A DNA stretch of 64,000 nt, taken from the NCBI GenBank assembly GCA_963769845.1, contig CAVYNL010000012.1, forward strand, positions 1 through 64,000, given 5' to 3'. The notes under the pieces are model-generated. The model worked only from the letters and a program-made list of their open reading frames with translations. It was not told the origin of the DNA and did no database searches. Both the position numbers and the translations under genes were made by a program. The DNA is from JBGQMW01 sp963769845. GTDB lineage: Archaea > Thermoproteota > Bathyarchaeia > Bathyarchaeales > Bathycorpusculaceae. Below, one piece after another: positions 1 to 7,951 of the stretch. The stretch's first letter is position 1; the number at the start of each line of letters is the position of its first letter.

Positions 1-24
1 CGAAAACCGCAACAAAGATAGCAG

Positions 25-720
25 CTATTCACGCTCCCGGGTTATGTACTGAACGCCTGTTCCACCGCTCACCGTGGTCGGGCTTATGCCAAAGGTTGCG
101 TTGGTTCCGGCGTCATACAAACCCTCACCTGAAGTCGTCCCGTGACCTCCGTTGTTAACGGTCAAGTAGTACTGCACACGCTCCAGCGAAATAACCATGT
201 CATTGTAGTCGAAGTCGCTGCTTGACCCGGCGCCCATGTTCTCGAAGCCTATCAAGTAGAGGTTTGAATTAGTCTGGCTTTGATAGATTTTTGCGTGTTT
301 TTGCCCGTCTATGTTCCTGCTCGTTTCCGAGTACCATGTTCCGTCTGGGGACAGCAAAGATAGGCCAAAGTTCGCACTTGCAGTGAAGTACTTGGTCAGG
401 GGCGGGGTGACCATACCCATCGTGTTCTGAGGAACACCATCCGGCCCGTCAAAGATCAGGTTGAAAGTGCTCGTCGTCACTGGATACCATCTCATCTGAT
501 TGTCGTAGGCATAACCAGCGTACTCGGCGTACATCGTAGTCTTGTACATGCCCGTAGGAAACGTTTCTGTCAACACAAGTGTTCTCAGCGGAAAGCCTGC
601 AGTGTCCAGTATGTCTTCTAAAGTGGGTTCTGCCGCGCGTGCGACTGGAATCGCGATGACTATTGATGACGCAATGAAGGCTATGAGCAAGGCCAAAGCT
701 ACATTTCTCGTATGATTCAT
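25..720 (-). CDS. Secreted DUF4114-type protein with truncated C-terminal repeat
   Basis: Probably an exported surface protein of unknown function. I chose the ATG at 720 because a purine-rich ribosome-binding stretch precedes it; an in-frame GTG lies upstream at 747. Residues 5-30 form a hydrophobic signal peptide ending in an Ala-rich cleavage region. The central part carries the DUF4114 hallmark, a conserved FEN followed by SDFDYNDMV near residues 160-180, which is typical of calcium-dependent adhesive or exported proteins. The C-terminus starts an InlB/Big-type repeat (YLTVNNGGHGTTSGEG) but stops in mid-repeat after GVQYI, so the tail is shortened by a true stop or a frameshift, and the full protein may once have been longer. 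A TATA-like TTAAATAC lies upstream near 785-795 on this strand. The export call is firm; the function is not known. Confidence 0.75.
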   Translation of the reverse strand: MNHTRNVALALLIAFIASSIVIAIPVARAAEPTLEDILDTAGFPLRTLVLTETFPTGMYKTTMYAEYAGYAYDNQMRWYPVTTSTFNLIFDGPDGVPQNTMGMVTPPLTKYFTASANFGLSLLSPDGTWYSETSRNIDGQKHAKIYQSQTNSNLYLIGFENMGAGSSSDFDYNDMVISLERVQYYLTVNNGGHGTTSGEGLYDAGTNATFGISPTTVSGGTGVQYITRERE

Positions 721-1085
721 TATTCTCCTCTTCTCCTTTCTCTTCACTTTTTACCTTTCGGTGATTTATTAACTGCCGAATTAAGTATTTAACGCTTATG
801 GAACCGTCTTCTATTCAATCGGACACGAGTGGAACACGTGCACCAGCGTATCAAATGCAAAAATATGACGCTTCTTGATCAGCACGCGCGCCTTATCTTC
901 TAGTCAAGCACTCCATAATCGTGGCCTTAATAGAACAGATTTCAAACGTCACAGAAACATCAAACGTACAAACTCTCGGCTTGCCTGGCTACTAGTCCTG
1001 AGCTTCACAAAACGCAAAAGGAAATAACCCTCCTCTTCTTCTTCATATCCACACGTAGAAAGCGCCGACTTCTGGTGCCCTCACA
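721..1085. other. Divergent spacer with promoters and possible gene remnant
   Basis: The spacer holds TATA-like sequence for the leftward gene around 780-795. Near 886-893 there is a CGCGCGC tract. On the minus strand, immediately after this tract, a short open stretch (about 806-880) reads like a protein piece (IKKRHIFAFDTLVHVFHS) but has no start context. I see no complete gene here. Confidence 0.4.
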
Positions 1086-2082
1086 ATGAAGAGAACAGAT
1101 GACACCGCAAAACTCGCTGACAAGAAGACAATAATCTACGCTGCGCTCATCATCATTATCATAATAGTCCCGACAGTCTTCGTCCTGCAGCTCATTGCTA
1201 GTCCACCGAAGAAGCCGAAGGCCGCAATAATAGACCAGCTTAGCAGCTCGCATTTGTCACCGAGCAGTCAATATCCAAACCAGACGTTCATTGACTTTGC
1301 CAGGAGCCTTCTCAGCCAACGTTTTGACACGATAGACTACTATTCAGACAACGCGTCAGTGGAAAACTACAAGCAACTGCCTTCGAAAGGCTACAAGGTC
1401 ATAGTCTGGCGAGCCCACTCTGCTCTGGACCTAGATGCCAAGTACGTGGCAATCTCAACGTCCGAAAGAGAGCTCCAGACAAGCTACGATCAATACATTC
1501 AGAACGGACAACTCACGCTGTGCAACATTACAGATGATCCCTACCTGTACTATGCTATAAACCCGAAGTTCATCAGAGAAGTGATGAGCGGCAGGTTCGA
1601 AGACACAGTGATCATAATGATGAGCTGCAACGGCCTCAAAGCAGACTACACTGAAACCGCAGCAGCGTTCCAAGACAAAGGAGCAAAGGTTCTGATAAGC
1701 TGGGACGGATGGATAGGCTCAGCCGACAACGACGACGCCACAGCCCACTTGCTCAACTATTATGCTAGCTGAAAACAACACCATAGGCGATGCAGTTAGT
1801 AAGATCCCCGAATACTCATCACCCGAATTCGGACCGAGCACACTGCGCTACTTTCCCGTAGTCCCCACCACAAGCAACTATTACATACCAGACTATCGAG
1901 AAGTCGCACAGGCAAGAACACAATCTATGGCGACAACTGCCTATACCCCGAGACTGATTGCAGCCAAGCCCTGTTCGTGCCTTTCTAGGAATGAGGGGCG
2001 CTTTTCTGACCAGCCAAGCGCTTGTACCGTCTTGAAACAACCATGCTCAGTTGATTGCGCAAAGCGTCGCCGGTCAGGTTGA
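1086..2082 (+). pseudogene. Membrane-anchored caspase-fold (clan CD) protein, frameshifted
   Basis: The first reading frame (1086-1772, 228 residues) begins with a short cytoplasmic tail and one membrane helix (about residues 16-38), followed by an extracellular domain. That domain has a caspase/gingipain-like catalytic pair, H111 in WRAHSALD and C181 in IMMSCNGLK, then a GAKVLISWDGW strand typical of caspase-like folds. The frame stops at 1772, and the expected continuation (LAENNTIGDAVSKIPEY) is found one base out of phase from 1762. Removing one base in the tattatg stretch near 1757-1764 would restore HLLNYMLAENN. The second frame then runs on into the 3' end of the opposite-strand gene, so the true end lies before about 1985. 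Either a read error or a real inactivation could explain this. The peptidase-fold call rests on motifs only. Confidence 0.6.
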
Positions 2083-2329
2083 ACTTCTGCAGTCTCTTGA
2101 TCTCCCACGCAAGGTCATTGTCCTGCAGGATTTCCTCTGCCCACTTCTGAAAGTCTCCCCGCTGAAGATGAAACTCCAGAGACTTGATGTCCACGTCGCT
2201 GACTCTGTCTGCGAACTCCTTCAATGAAACCGCGCTCATTCCAGTGTAGTTGCCTACCGACGTGAAGAAGTAGAATGCTTTCTCACGGGGCACGTTCCTG
2301 AACGCTTTTGAAGCAGAATCTGTGATCAT
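1985..2329 (-). CDS. DUF5752 family protein
   Basis: A 114-residue soluble protein matching DUF5752 in layout: an FFTSVGNYTG start, a SLKEFAD segment, the core motif SLEFHLQRGDFQKWAEEIL, then a helix ending in a LRNQLSMVVSRR stretch. The domain is common in archaea, often near regulators, but its function is undescribed. The gene lies 33 bases downstream of the Lrp-type regulator on the same strand, so the two are probably co-transcribed. Its 3' end overlaps the downstream, out-of-frame part of the caspase-like gene on the other strand. Family recognition is from memory of the motif. Confidence 0.7.
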   Translation of the reverse strand: MITDSASKAFRNVPREKAFYFFTSVGNYTGMSAVSLKEFADRVSDVDIKSLEFHLQRGDFQKWAEEILQDNDLAWEIKRLQKFNLTGDALRNQLSMVVSRRYKRLAGQKSAPHS

Positions 2330-2362
2330 TTTCTAACCTCACTCTGTATTCAAACGTCCCTT

Positions 2363-2863
2363 TTATAAACGTAACCCTTCTGAGCCGTTGTTGATTGAAA
2401 AAAGGCTCTCCTTGAGCTTCTTGGTGATTATCGAGGTGCGAATCCTAAGGACGCCCGGCAACGGAGCGATCGAGTTTGCGATGAAGTCGTGAAGGCTCTC
2501 TTGGTTTGCGGCAATGATTTTCGCGATGATGAGCAGCTCCTCAGAAAGGGAGGTGTAGACTTCCAGGACTTCTGGAGACTTGGCCAGCTTTTGAGCAACT
2601 CTTTCAGTCTCCTTGGGCTCGGTGCAAACCGTGACCAGGGCAGTTATCGTTTTCAATCCAGCGCGTTCAGCATCTATCAGCGCAGTGTAGTTCTTTATGA
2701 CCTTCTGCTCCTCCATTCGTCGTATCCTGTCGTACACGGTTGAGTGTGCCAGGCCAAGGCTTTCCCCAAGGGCGGTAAACGTCTGTCTTGAATCTTTCTG
2801 CAAAGCCTGCAAGATTTTCAGGTCAACATCGTCCAAGGACACCGAGTTGTTCTTAAACTTCAC
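2363..2863 (-). CDS. Lrp/AsnC-family transcriptional regulator
   Basis: A 166-residue DNA-binding regulator. Residues 8-60 form the Lrp winged-helix: LDDVDLKILQALQKDSRQ, then LGLAHSTVYDRIRRMEEQKVI with the recognition helix. Residues 70-150 match the RAM/AsnC effector domain, with the LEVYTSLSEELLIIAKI strand and a C-terminal TSIITKKLKES segment. The length is normal for the family. It is probably an octamer that senses a small metabolite, but the ligand cannot be told from sequence. It leads the DUF5752 gene and faces a hypothetical gene across a 264-base spacer, a common place for autoregulation. Confidence 0.9.
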   Translation of the reverse strand: MKFKNNSVSLDDVDLKILQALQKDSRQTFTALGESLGLAHSTVYDRIRRMEEQKVIKNYTALIDAERAGLKTITALVTVCTEPKETERVAQKLAKSPEVLEVYTSLSEELLIIAKIIAANQESLHDFIANSIAPLPGVLRIRTSIITKKLKESLFSINNGSEGLRL

Positions 2864-3127
2864 AGAAACGGCTCCTGCTGATTGACTCTGGGCCTGTTAC
2901 AATTTAATGCTTGCTGTCGGAAAAATGTGTATTTCTAGCTTTTTTTCCGTCGAAACTCCGACCGTAGCTGTTCGACAGAATCGCGGAATCTGCGCAGAAT
3001 TGCCTACAAAATGTCAATGAAATGGCTGCCTGGCCTTCATTTTTGCGGGAAAAGCTTCGGGAAAACTTAAATCGTCGGTAAGTTCTAATAGAGGATTGTT
3101 CTAGAAGATAGTACCAAGGGGTCGCGG

Positions 3128-3631
3128 TTGAAAATGAAGATGACACAAATCCTAGAGATCATCAGCAAATTCAAACGCTCATGCAGGCGTCACGGATGGA
3201 AAACCTGCGAAAACGAGGACTGGGTTCAAACCGACGAAGGTTTTCACAGTTTCCTGTGCGCAAGAGACATTCCATCATCTTCTTTCAAACGAGTGGCTTC
3301 TGAGAGAAAATGCGTTGTCAGAGAAGCCTTCGCCTACCGTGTCGTTCAAGCATCCTACACTGCATGGCTTTTTGCGCAAACGCCTCGAGAGGACCTCGTT
3401 AGAATAGTCATTGACAACCCTGATTTCAACGGCAGAACAGCCCTCTATGACCTCAGCCTGCTGCTCGAAGGGGAGAAAACATGCCCAAGGATCAACAACA
3501 CAGAAAGCAGCGTCTTCCGAGAGTTCGAGAGTTTCCTCAAACAGAACCTAGATGTCCGACTTGAGCAACTCTCAAGCCATTCTGCGCCCGGAACGGAGCT
3601 TGCTGGCGGCGAGATTTCCCAAGTTGCCTAG
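3128..3631 (+). CDS. Hypothetical protein, cysteine-containing
   Basis: A 167-residue soluble protein I do not recognise. It starts at TTG 3128 or ATG 3134, with TATA-like CTTAAATC near 3066. It has scattered cysteines (CRRHGWKTCENEDW near the N-terminus, CARD, CVVRE, CPRINN) but no clear zinc-ribbon spacing, and a helical middle (YRVVQASYTAWLFAQ). The last 80 bases overlap the longest possible version of the next gene, so the two are probably co-transcribed and the downstream start may be later. Confidence 0.55.
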   Translation: MKMKMTQILEIISKFKRSCRRHGWKTCENEDWVQTDEGFHSFLCARDIPSSSFKRVASERKCVVREAFAYRVVQASYTAWLFAQTPREDLVRIVIDNPDFNGRTALYDLSLLLEGEKTCPRINNTESSVFREFESFLKQNLDVRLEQLSSHSAPGTELAGGEISQVA

Positions 3632-4307
3632 CTTCAGCTCGGCTTTTCAAAGACTTGATAAGGACAAGAAGCAATTAGTTACTGTGGAGAGAATGTCCGA
3701 AGACGTTGAAAGAATGAAGAGGCTCGTCTCTTTCAAGAAGAAGCTTGAAGACCGCGCCCAACAGCTGGACTCCGAACTCAAAGAAGCGCAGGCTATGCTT
3801 GACACCGTCAACTCTCTGCTGCTGGAAAAAGGGTTCAGGCGAATCGAGATCCCCAAGGATACCGCCAAGACCGGTGTTGGGCCTGATGAAGAACAGGTCA
3901 GTACGCCTTCTGAACCAGAATCTGTTCCCACGAGAGCATCACGGGAGAACGTGATCGAGCTCAAGACCGCAGAAGGGGAACCGCTCGGCGAGCTCTTCCT
4001 GAATGAGGCCGATGCATCCTTGCGCGTGGTACCCGCACCTGACAAGAGATTCGACATCAACACGCCGCCCTTCACGCAGTTCCTGGTAGAAAGGGTCATG
4101 CAGAAGATGCAGGAAAGAGACAACGAACTCGTCAGAACCGGCCAAATCAGCCCAGACAGGGTCTTCAGCTACAACATCATCCAGGAAGACGGCATCATCC
4201 AAGAAATAGAGATCACAAACGTCGACCAGGACCGCCTTCGAGAACTCAGGTCAAGCATCCGATGGACCCTCGAAAAAATGCACGAAAAAACGAGAACCCA
4301 AAGCTAG
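3552..4307 (+). CDS. Hypothetical coiled-coil protein
   Basis: Up to 251 residues. Residues about 45-100 (MSEDVERMKRLVSFKKKLED and onward) form a charged coiled coil. An acidic, Pro/Ser-rich linker follows (about 110-135), then a compact C-terminal domain (about 140-245) with a FDINTPPFTQFLVERVM helix and a predicted beta segment (IIQEDGIIQEIEITNV). The start is uncertain: ATG 3552 overlaps the upstream gene by 80 bases, while TTG 3600 or 3624, GTG 3684 and ATG 3693 would avoid most or all of the overlap. The C-terminal domain looks conserved in style, but I cannot assign a family. It is probably a cytoplasmic dimer. Confidence 0.55.
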   Translation: MSDLSNSQAILRPERSLLAARFPKLPSFSSAFQRLDKDKKQLVTVERMSEDVERMKRLVSFKKKLEDRAQQLDSELKEAQAMLDTVNSLLLEKGFRRIEIPKDTAKTGVGPDEEQVSTPSEPESVPTRASRENVIELKTAEGEPLGELFLNEADASLRVVPAPDKRFDINTPPFTQFLVERVMQKMQERDNELVRTGQISPDRVFSYNIIQEDGIIQEIEITNVDQDRLRELRSSIRWTLEKMHEKTRTQS

Positions 4308-4404
4308 ACAAACGCACGCTATTGCGGCAACCCTCTAGGATCTGAACAGTGGGCGCGCTGTGCTTAGCGGCCTCTTTTGGTTATGAATAACTTGGATCAG
4401 GCTT

Positions 4405-4791
4405 CTATATCCATGCGGTTTTGATTTCTTTAACAGCTTTGAAATGGGGATCATCTGTTAGGCATGTTGCTTTTAGGGACATAGCAGTCGTTGCAATGAT
4501 ACTGTCGGCTAATGATAAGTTATACTTGTTTCTTAGCTCTGCGGAGCTTTTGGCGATTTCACTGTTTACATTTACGATTTTAAAATCTTTTTCGAGAATG
4601 GTTGTTCTCAAAATCGCGGTTTCGCGCCCTTCCTTCTTTAGGACAAGCTGATAAACCTCGTGGATCACGATAGCCGAGACGAACCCTTGTTCAGCTTTTC
4701 TAATAACGTCATTGGCTCTCCGCAAGACAGTCGCATCTGGAGAATAGAAGTATTCAGTGAAGAATCTCGTGTCGTATGCTATTTTAGGCAT
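4405..4791 (-). CDS. vapC: PIN-domain toxin (VapC type)
   Basis: A 128-residue PIN-domain ribonuclease. The acidic active-site set is visible: D7 in IAYDTRFF, a Glu in the IHEVYQ helix near residue 45, and the LADSIIA Asp near residue 97. PIN domains of this length act as toxins that cleave specific RNAs using Mg2+. The start overlaps the end of the antitoxin gene by 8 bases, the usual vapBC arrangement in which the antitoxin comes first and couples translation. The spacer beyond its 3' end (4308-4404) contains one GCGCGC tract near 4353 but no gene. Confidence 0.9.
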   Translation of the reverse strand: MPKIAYDTRFFTEYFYSPDATVLRRANDVIRKAEQGFVSAIVIHEVYQLVLKKEGRETAILRTTILEKDFKIVNVNSEIAKSSAELRNKYNLSLADSIIATTAMSLKATCLTDDPHFKAVKEIKTAWI

Positions 4792-5014
4792 CTTCTTCCC
4801 TTAGTTCATCAAGGAGTTTTTTCATCTCTTCAGGCGTGGCATACTTGGCACCAGCACCGGCTAGGTCAAAAATTGATTTAGCAGGTTTGAGGAGGATTCC
4901 TTCTGCCGTGTCGACAACCTCAAGTCGCGTTCCTTTCTCAATATTGTATTTTCTCCGGAGCTTGACAGGAATAGTTGTCTGTCCTTTTCTAGTTACGACT
5001 ACTTCATTTTCCAT
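4784..5014 (-). CDS. vapB: AbrB-family antitoxin (VapB type)
   Basis: A 76-residue antitoxin. Residues 1-45 are a SpoVT/AbrB swapped-hairpin DNA-binding domain (VVVTRKGQTTIPVKLRRKY then GTRLEVV). The C-terminal tail with FDLAGAG and an acidic helix is the usual toxin-wrapping segment. I place the start at ATG 5014 rather than further upstream (5080), because the extra residues would be hydrophobic junk and a TATA box at about 5048-5055 would put transcription start near 5022-5025, after the longer start. It should bind VapC and repress its own promoter. Confidence 0.88.
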   Translation of the reverse strand: MENEVVVTRKGQTTIPVKLRRKYNIEKGTRLEVVDTAEGILLKPAKSIFDLAGAGAKYATPEEMKKLLDELREEDA

Positions 5015-5043
5015 ATTCAATTCAAGTACTACACAATAGAAGT

Positions 5044-5056
5044 AGTACTTATAAAC
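5044..5056 (-). promoter_or_regulatory. TATA box of the vapBC promoter
   Basis: On the minus strand the sequence reads TTTATAAGT, about 26 bases upstream of the expected transcription start near 5022-5025. The transcript would have a leader of about 10 bases. Confidence 0.6.
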
Positions 5057-5238
5057 TTTACGAAAAGCGATCATGAGCAAAAAAGTTCAAACCGTCAGCT
5101 TCGGCTGAGAGAAACCGTGCAACCCAAAGTGGTGCAGTATTAGGCTGCTGCCCTTTTTGGGCAATCTATTAGCGCGCGCGTCAATCCTACAACGCACGTT
5201 TAACAACATGCTCATGCGTACGCGTGCCTTGGACACGG

Positions 5239-5370
5239 TCAAGGTGCGAAAGCCTTTCTCAAAAGCCCCACCAACGCATCAAACTGGCCAGTGTACCATC
5301 CCACTATCAGGCATGAAACGCCAAGCAGCAGAAGCAGCGCGCCTATCATGCGGTTTTCAGGAATATCCAT
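5239..5370 (-). CDS. Small single-pass membrane protein (43 aa)
   Basis: A small ORF from ATG 5370 to TGA 5239, starting 7 bases after the thioredoxin stop on the same strand. It encodes a short polar N-terminus (MDIPENRM), one membrane helix (IGALLLLLGVSCLIVGWY) and a short amphipathic basic tail. The close coupling to thioredoxin and the clean one-helix plan support a real gene. It may anchor or partner the thioredoxin, which is inference from position. No family is recognised. Confidence 0.6.
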   Translation of the reverse strand: MDIPENRMIGALLLLLGVSCLIVGWYTGQFDALVGLLRKAFAP

Positions 5371-5377
5371 GACAACC

Positions 5378-5800
5378 CTATCCCAGATGCTTCTCCAACG
5401 CGGCCACAATTATCTTTTTCTGAACACACCCGACTATCCTGTCAGCTTCCTGACCGTTCTTCATTATCACCATGGTCGGTATGCTGTAAACCTGAAAACG
5501 CTCAGCGGTCTTCGGGTTCTCATCAACATCAAGCTTTCCAACCAAAACCTTTCCCCCATACTCCTTAGCTACCTCCTCAATCGTCGGCGCCAGCGCCAAA
5601 CACGGATTACACCACGAAGCCCAAAAATCCACGAAAGAAACAGAATGCTTCTTAACCGTCTCCATAAAACTCGCATCAGTCAAATGAACAGGTCCACCCG
5701 TCAACTCCGCTTTTCTCTCCCTAAGCGCAGCCAATTTCTTCTCTCTGATACGCTCCAGTTCGCTTTCCTCTGATATAAACCGTTCGTGCTCATCGCCCAA
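5378..5800 (-). CDS. trxA: Thioredoxin with charged N-terminal helix
   Basis: A thiol-disulfide oxidoreductase of 140 residues. The redox motif is WCNPC (C64, C67), preceded by VSFVDFWAS and followed by the cis-Pro segment YSIPTMVIMKNG, all standard for thioredoxins. Residues 1-35 add a charged helix rich in Glu, Arg and Lys, seen in many archaeal thioredoxins. I chose TTG 5800, which overlaps the stop of the upstream DUF1893 gene by 11 bases and has a purine-rich site before it. An upstream start at 5872 is possible but would add 24 atypical residues. The cytoplasmic protein probably reduces disulfides. It sits between DUF1893 and a small membrane protein in one transcription unit. Confidence 0.9.
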   Translation of the reverse strand: MGDEHERFISEESELERIREKKLAALRERKAELTGGPVHLTDASFMETVKKHSVSFVDFWASWCNPCLALAPTIEEVAKEYGGKVLVGKLDVDENPKTAERFQVYSIPTMVIMKNGQEADRIVGCVQKKIIVAALEKHLG

Positions 5801-6239
5801 ACCGTTTCCCCTGCCCTCGTCTGAGAGAACACTGCAAATCCTTGAGCCTACCGTAAGCATCCTTCGGGTCAACTATTCCCGCGGCCAACCTCTCGAAAGG
5901 ACACGTCTCCCTCCTTCCAGCGTCAAGTATGCTCTCAACAAGCTCACCCCACTCAACACGCACAGAGCAACCGTCAAACAGTTGCTTCGCTTCCCTGCTA
6001 AGCGTCGAAGCATAGACCGCTCTGACCCGCGAAGAAACACACAACAATGCAACGGCTCGACCCACAACCCTGTCAGCAACAGAAGCCCCCTCAAGCTTGC
6101 CTCCTAAGCTCTCCACGGCATCAAGAAAACCCGATATCCCACGAGACGCACCCTCAAAAATGACCTTCCCACCCATTGCTATGCAGAGCGTCAAAGCTTC
6201 GTCTTCCATCCGTTTCCTAGCAAGCTCGAGATCCCTCAA
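5790..6239 (-). CDS. DUF1893 domain protein
   Basis: About 149 residues from TTG 6239; an ATG at 6266 would add nine residues, and the family normally starts at the DLELARKRM helix. Features typical of DUF1893 are the GGKVIFEGASRGISGFLD strand-helix, SVADRVVGRAVALL, a VYASTLSREAKQLF segment, and the late CPFERL motif with a conserved Cys. The fold resembles cytidine deaminase-like proteins, but the function is undescribed. The C-terminal tail (RLKDLQCSLRRGQGK) is basic. It lies 46 bases after nadA on the same strand and overlaps thioredoxin, suggesting a redox-linked role by association only. Confidence 0.75.
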   Translation of the reverse strand: MRDLELARKRMEDEALTLCIAMGGKVIFEGASRGISGFLDAVESLGGKLEGASVADRVVGRAVALLCVSSRVRAVYASTLSREAKQLFDGCSVRVEWGELVESILDAGRRETCPFERLAAGIVDPKDAYGRLKDLQCSLRRGQGKRFGR

Positions 6240-6312
6240 ACTGAACCACCTACCGCACAAGACCATTCTGAAAAACGGCTTCTATCATAATGAAGAATTC
6301 CTTCTCGAACCT

Positions 6313-7218
6313 TCAGGCAACCTCGAACATTCTCTGCAAGGCTTTCCTCGCTTTGACCGCAACAGACTCTGGAACCACGACGACATGCTTTTCCTCCTTG
6401 AGAGACAAGTAGATCCTGTCCAGAGTGTTCAGCTTCATGTTCGGACAGACAGCGCCCTCATAGCCCAGCACAAACCTCTTGCCAGGGTTCTCCTTCTTCA
6501 AACGGTGCAGGATACCTTCCTCACTGCAAACAATAAAGGTCTCAGCGTCACACTGCCGGGCATACCTGCACATCTGAGACGTGCTGCCCACAAAATCGGC
6601 CACCCGCTGAACCTCAAAAGAACACTCAGGATGAACCATCACCGCCGCGCCAGGATACTGGGCCTTGAGAACCTGAATGTCCTCAGGCTGAAAGAGCAAG
6701 TGCGTGGGACAGAACCCCCACTCGGGAATCGGAATCACAGTCTTACCAGTCTTCCTCTGAACGTACTCTGCCAAGTTGCGGTCGGGTCCGAAAAGCACCG
6801 TGTCAGAATCAAGCGACTCGACGACTTCCACAGCATTGGCCGAAGTGCAGCAGATGTCACAGTTTGCCTTGGCCTCCGCCAGAGTGTTGACGTAGAGAAC
6901 CACAGGAACAGCAGGATAGCGCACTCTCCACCTCTTGATCTCTTCCACGGTAAGCATCTGAGCCATCGGACACCTAGCCCCGAGGCTTGGCAGAAGAACC
7001 TTCTTACCAGGGTTCAGGATAGCCGCAGACTCAGCCATGAAGTCCACAGCCGAAAAAACTATCATCTCGGAATCCTCTTCCATGGCCTTCCTGCTCAACT
7101 CGATGCTGTCACCCACATAATCCGCGATATCCTGAATCTCAGGCCGCTGATAATTGTGAGCCAATATCACCGCCTTCTTTTCCTTCCTGAGCTTGGCAAT
7201 CTTGTCAACAAGACTCAT
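6313..7218 (-). CDS. nadA: Quinolinate synthase NadA
   Basis: Condenses iminoaspartate with dihydroxyacetone phosphate to make quinolinate, the committed step of de novo NAD synthesis, using a [4Fe-4S] cluster. The 301-residue length fits the three-domain archaeal form. The three cluster cysteines are at the expected positions: C83 in GARCPMAQ, C170 in WGFCPTHL and C258 in GAVCPNMK. The N-terminal AHNYQRPEIQD and the VHPECSFEV motifs are also standard. nadB and nadC are not nearby. The downstream DUF1893-thioredoxin pair is probably on the same transcript. The call is strong. Confidence 0.97.
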   Translation of the reverse strand: MSLVDKIAKLRKEKKAVILAHNYQRPEIQDIADYVGDSIELSRKAMEEDSEMIVFSAVDFMAESAAILNPGKKVLLPSLGARCPMAQMLTVEEIKRWRVRYPAVPVVLYVNTLAEAKANCDICCTSANAVEVVESLDSDTVLFGPDRNLAEYVQRKTGKTVIPIPEWGFCPTHLLFQPEDIQVLKAQYPGAAVMVHPECSFEVQRVADFVGSTSQMCRYARQCDAETFIVCSEEGILHRLKKENPGKRFVLGYEGAVCPNMKLNTLDRIYLSLKEEKHVVVVPESVAVKARKALQRMFEVA

Positions 7219-7827
7219 GGTTTCGCCCTAGACACGAGAAGTGCAATCCGTTCTACCGCAGAGACAGATATATGCGTTTATTCCCACATTCGTTTTTTCC
7301 CAAGCATCTTCTCCACAGCAGAAACACAATATTTCCCTCCTCCATCGCATTCCAACTGGCAGGTCATCGTCCCTCCAGGACTCCGGACAAAGAAAGTGAC
7401 AATGAACCGAAAGATTGCGCGAACCGTGAAACACTCGGTAACTCCCCCTTCACCAGACAACCAATTTGACGATGCTCGATTGTCTCAGAAACGAGGAAGG
7501 ACTTCCTTGTCTTCACGCTCATTGCTCCCAAAATGGAAGTCTCTTGAAGAAAGGCAACTCTTGCCTGGCCAAAGAATCGTCAACTTTGCCTCTTATGAAT
7601 TAGATGCTCGCATACCAAGAAATAATCCGTGATAAGCTCAATTTCCAAGTCTTCTTTACTCGGCCTTGATTTCCCGCTGATTCTTTTTCTCATAATTCTT
7701 TCCACTCAGGCCCTACTCGTATATCGCAAGTCTTAATAAACATTGCCCATCGTATGATCAACAAGAATACATCCCCCCCCCGTTCCCGCACAATCATCGG
7801 TCATCGACAAAACACCAAAACTGAAGG
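7219..7827. other. About 600-base spacer without a supportable gene
   Basis: Several short open frames exist on both strands (for example 7278-7460 minus, with CQLECDGGGKYCVSAVEK), but none has a convincing start plus a family signature. A run of nine to ten C residues lies near 7777-7786, and a TATA-like TCTTAATAAAC near 7730. It probably contains the upstream region of nadA and the 3' flank of the tRNA-Leu gene. Confidence 0.4.
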
Positions 7828-7946
7828 TGCAGCGGGCCGGATTTGAACCGGCGAACCCCTACGGGAAAGGATGGCTCATAGAGGCTCCGAAGCCAACAAA
7901 ACCGATCTTGAGTCCTTCACCTTTGACCTAGCTTGGTTACCGCTGC
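7828..7946 (-). tRNA. tRNA-Leu(CAA) with 34-nt intron
   Basis: Folds as a class II tRNA on the minus strand. The acceptor GCAGCGG pairs perfectly with CCGCTGC, followed by discriminator A; CCA is not encoded. The D-arm reads ACC...GGT, the anticodon stem AAGGA/TCCTT, a long variable arm has a CCC/GGG stem, and the T-arm is GCCGG-TTCAAAT-CCGGC. The anticodon loop CTCAAGA gives CAA (positions 7908-7910). A 34-base intron occupies 7873-7906, at the canonical site after position 37, with pairing (GGTTT with GAGCC) that fits a bulge-helix-bulge splice motif. The mature 5' end lies 5 bases after the stop of the HExxH gene on the same strand. Confidence 0.95.
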
Positions 7947-7951
7947 CCACC

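Noticed and set aside
5157..5372. A 71-codon plus-strand frame
   Set aside because: It is antisense to the small membrane protein after thioredoxin and has no start signals.
6097..7632. A 511-codon open frame on the plus strand
   Set aside because: It lies antisense to nadA and DUF1893, has low-complexity basic composition and no family features; a shadow of the minus-strand genes.
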